Shown here: piece after piece, positions 62,037 through 64,000 of the stretch | How positions within the stretch are numbered: position 1 is the first letter of the stretch | How the letters are laid out: each line of letters opens with the position of its first letter | DNA from: an uncultured Pseudomonadota bacterium | GTDB lineage: Bacteria; Pseudomonadota; Gammaproteobacteria; Steroidobacterales; Steroidobacteraceae | Assembly (NCBI GenBank): GCA_903884235.1 | Contig: CAISEB010000049.1 | Span: 1-64,000, forward strand | Reading direction: 5' to 3' | Length of the DNA: 64,000 bases | The notes under the pieces: model-generated | What the model saw: the letters and a program-made list of their open reading frames with translations, nothing else | Databases searched by the model: none | What the model was told of the DNA's origin: nothing | Translations under genes and position numbers: made by a program

Positions 62037-64000
62037 CTATCGGACCGTCACGACCACCTGGTCCATTTCGCGTCCGCTCTCGTCGTGGAGCGAGAACCGC
62101 TGGCGTCCACGCTGTGGAGTCCACAGGATCGGCTGCCCAGCGCTGCCGATGACCGCGTCATTCAGCTGGACCACCCACTTCCCCGCCCCGCCATCCACGA
62201 CGATAGGCACGCGCTGGCGGGCGTCGGGGATGTCCGGGTCGATCGCGATCACCATGCCATCGACTGGGCTTGCGATTCGTGCGGCGCGCGCGCTTGGGGG
62301 CACGGGCTCGATCACGCGGCCAGGCGCAGTCCCCACGAGGAACCATTCCCTGCGCGGGCTCTCGATCGCCGTCGAGAACTGCACCGTCGCCGCCGCCACG
62401 CCCGGCGGCGGTCGGGGCGCGGGCACCGCGCCCGCGCCCTGCAGGCCGTCCATGATGTCGCGCCACACGGGCGCCGCGCCGGTCACGCCACTCACGTTCT
62501 GCATGGCGTCGCCTTCGAAATTGCCGACCCACACGGCCACCGTGACGCGCGGCGTGAAGCCGATGCACCAGTTGTCGCGCATGTCCTTGCTGGTGCCGGT
62601 CTTCACGGCGCTCCAGTACCGGGTACCGAGCGAGCTGTCGAGCCCGAATGTCGCGACGCGCGCCGCGCGGTCGCTGAGCATGTCGCTCACGACGAAACTC
62701 GCCTCGGACGTCGCCACGCGATGCCGTTCGCCGCGCGGCTCGTCGGCGCGCAACCGCAACGGCGTGGTCTCGCCACCGAGCGCGAGGGCGCGGTAGCTCT
62801 GCGCCTGCTCCCAGAGCGTGACTTCCGCCGAACCGAGCGCGAGCGCATATCCGTAGTATTCACCGCTCATGGCGATGCCGGCATAGCCGAGCGTGTGCAG
62901 CCGCTCGCGCAGCGCATCGACCCCGACCAGCATCGCCGTGCGGACGGCCGGCACATTCAGCGAGGCGGCGAGCGCGGTGCGCACGCTGACCGCGCCCTTG
63001 TAGTCGTGGTCGTAGTCCTGCGGCAGGTAGATGCCGTTCACCGTCTCGATGTTGACGGGGGAGTCGTCGAGCAGCGACGCCGCAGTGAGGTAGCGCCGCT
63101 CGATCGCAAGCTCGTACAGGAATGGCTTCAGCGTCGAGCCCGCCTGGCGTGGCGCACGCACGCCATCCACCGCCCGGGCCCGCGAGCGAGGGCCGGCGGA
63201 GCCGACGTAGGCGAGCACATCGCCGGTCGCGTTGTCGATGACCAGCGCGGCGCCGTCGCGGACGTTCCTCGCGACCAGACCGCTCAGCTGGCGGGTCAGG
63301 GCATCGAGCGCGAGGCGTTGCACCCGGGCGTCGAGTGTCGTCGAGACGCGCTCGCCTGCGGTCCTGAGGAGTGCGTGGGCGACGTGCGGCGCCAGGTGGG
63401 TGACCGACTCCGCTTCGCTGGCTCGTCCAAGGAGCGCGACGGCGGCATCGGCGATCTCGCCACAGGTGATCTGCGCGTGCACCGCGTTCGCGCGCGCACA
63501 ACCCCGCCCGGCGACGTCCGCGGCGCTCGCTCCGGGATTCGGGAGCAGCGCCGCGAGCACGCGGCTCTCGGTCGCCGACAGGCCGGAGGGAGCCTTGTGC
63601 GCCAGCACCTCGGAGACGGCGCCAACGCCCTGCAGCTCGCCACGGAAGTGGACCAGGTTCAGGTAGGCCTCGAGGATCTCCCGCTTGCTCCAGTGCCGCT
63701 CGAGCGCGAGCGCATAGCGCGCCTGACGGCGCTTCTCCTCAAGGTCGCGCGGCCCGCCGTGTACGCGCCCGGGCGCCTCGAGCAGCGAGGCAAGCTGCAT
63801 GGTGATCGTGCTCGCGCCGCGCGGCGGGCGATGCCGGATCCGGTCGCGGAGGGCGCCGGCGACACCCAGCCAGTCGACGCCCCGGTGGCTCCAGAAGCGA
63901 CGGTCCTCGCCCTCGACGACCGCCGCGAGGAGCGCGGGCGACACGTCCTCGAGGCTCGTCCAGGCAAGGCGTCGGGACTTGAATTCCATTCGCTCGGTGT
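62037..64000 (-). CDS. pbpC: Penicillin-binding protein 1C (partial, 5' end beyond the window)
   Basis: At least 653 residues are visible and the frame stays open to the window edge. The first in-window ATG (63989) falls inside the protein, because family members have a signal anchor before this point. The glycosyltransferase domain has EGEDRRFWSHRGVDWLG and GASTITMQLA. The transpeptidase domain has GSTLKPFLYE (active Ser), SLN in AASLNVPAV, and KTGTS. The C-terminal PBP1C domain follows from ~530 (IASPVDGMVIAIDPDIP). It builds peptidoglycan; PBP1C transpeptidase activity is often weak. An alpha-2-macroglobulin gene usually lies next to pbpC, and would be outside this window. Confidence 0.94.
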   Translation of the reverse strand, partial: TERMEFKSRRLAWTSLEDVSPALLAAVVEGEDRRFWSHRGVDWLGVAGALRDRIRHRPPRGASTITMQLASLLEAPGRVHGGPRDLEEKRRQARYALALERHWSKREILEAYLNLVHFRGELQGVGAVSEVLAHKAPSGLSATESRVLAALLPNPGASAADVAGRGCARANAVHAQITCGEIADAAVALLGRASEAESVTHLAPHVAHALLRTAGERVSTTLDARVQRLALDALTRQLSGLVARNVRDGAALVIDNATGDVLAYVGSAGPRSRARAVDGVRAPRQAGSTLKPFLYELAIERRYLTAASLLDDSPVNIETVNGIYLPQDYDHDYKGAVSVRTALAASLNVPAVRTAMLVGVDALRERLHTLGYAGIAMSGEYYGYALALGSAEVTLWEQAQSYRALALGGETTPLRLRADEPRGERHRVATSEASFVVSDMLSDRAARVATFGLDSSLGTRYWSAVKTGTSKDMRDNWCIGFTPRVTVAVWVGNFEGDAMQNVSGVTGAAPVWRDIMDGLQGAGAVPAPRPPPGVAAATVQFSTAIESPRREWFLVGTAPGRVIEPVPPSARAARIASPVDGMVIAIDPDIPDARQRVPIVVDGGAGKWVVQLNDAVIGSAGQPILWTPQRGRQRFSLHDESGREMDQVVVTVR

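Overview
The window is about 68-70% GC, densely coded and typical of a free-living, flagellated, aerobic proteobacterium. NodT-type efflux lipoproteins, MacAB and RND pumps, MotAB, POT and S9 peptide-use genes and PbpC together suggest a gammaproteobacterium near the Xanthomonadales, Nevskiales or Steroidobacterales. That placement is inferred from gene content only. No rRNA, tRNA, CRISPR array or prophage was recognised.

Layout. 1-137 is the tail of an IS5-family element whose end supplies part of the stop codon of a secreted CehA/McbA-like metallohydrolase; a LysR regulator is divergent from it. 3.4-6.5 kb holds a CPBP protease, a PPOX-fold protein and an RcnR-like metal sensor. The sensor is divergent from an outer-membrane porin across a clear palindromic operator. 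6.5-12.1 kb is metabolic: a lipoprotein M20 amidohydrolase, MetY, an alpha/beta hydrolase, a D-2-hydroxyacid dehydrogenase and an EamA transporter.

12.4-19.0 kb is the most interesting block. A heme oxygenase, a bacteriophytochrome with a NarL-type kinase and its LuxR-type response regulator are joined by ATGA overlaps. They are followed by a protein resembling the two C-terminal PAS domains of the photosynthesis repressor PpsR but without a helix-turn-helix. Next is a protein resembling the helical half of the anti-repressor AerR/PpaA but without a cobalamin-binding domain. An EAL-HDOD protein and the motor stator genes motAB come after. No pigment or reaction-centre gene is present, so this looks like a photosynthesis-type regulatory module used for another output, possibly motility.

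21.4-37 kb is envelope and stress: a second PPOX protein, a PLD/cardiolipin-synthase-like lipoprotein, BON and YflT-like proteins, a MacAB-TolC-type operon, a SOUL protein, catalase, an MscS channel, three overlapping small genes with an eRF1-like protein, and an odd DsbA-like protein. 37.1-43.5 kb is a MarR-RND-adaptor-NodT efflux operon. PRC-barrel and BON genes follow, then a complete IS5-family element (45460-46264).

46.3-54.8 kb is a peptide-use block: a secreted protein of unknown function, an S9 peptidase, an APC permease, a POT transporter and a CocE/NonD hydrolase. 55.0-58.5 kb is a GntR(YtrA)-ABC operon whose permease is fused to an NHL-type propeller. The window ends with a LytS/LytTR two-component pair, an acyltransferase-3 protein and a penicillin-binding protein 1C cut by the window edge.
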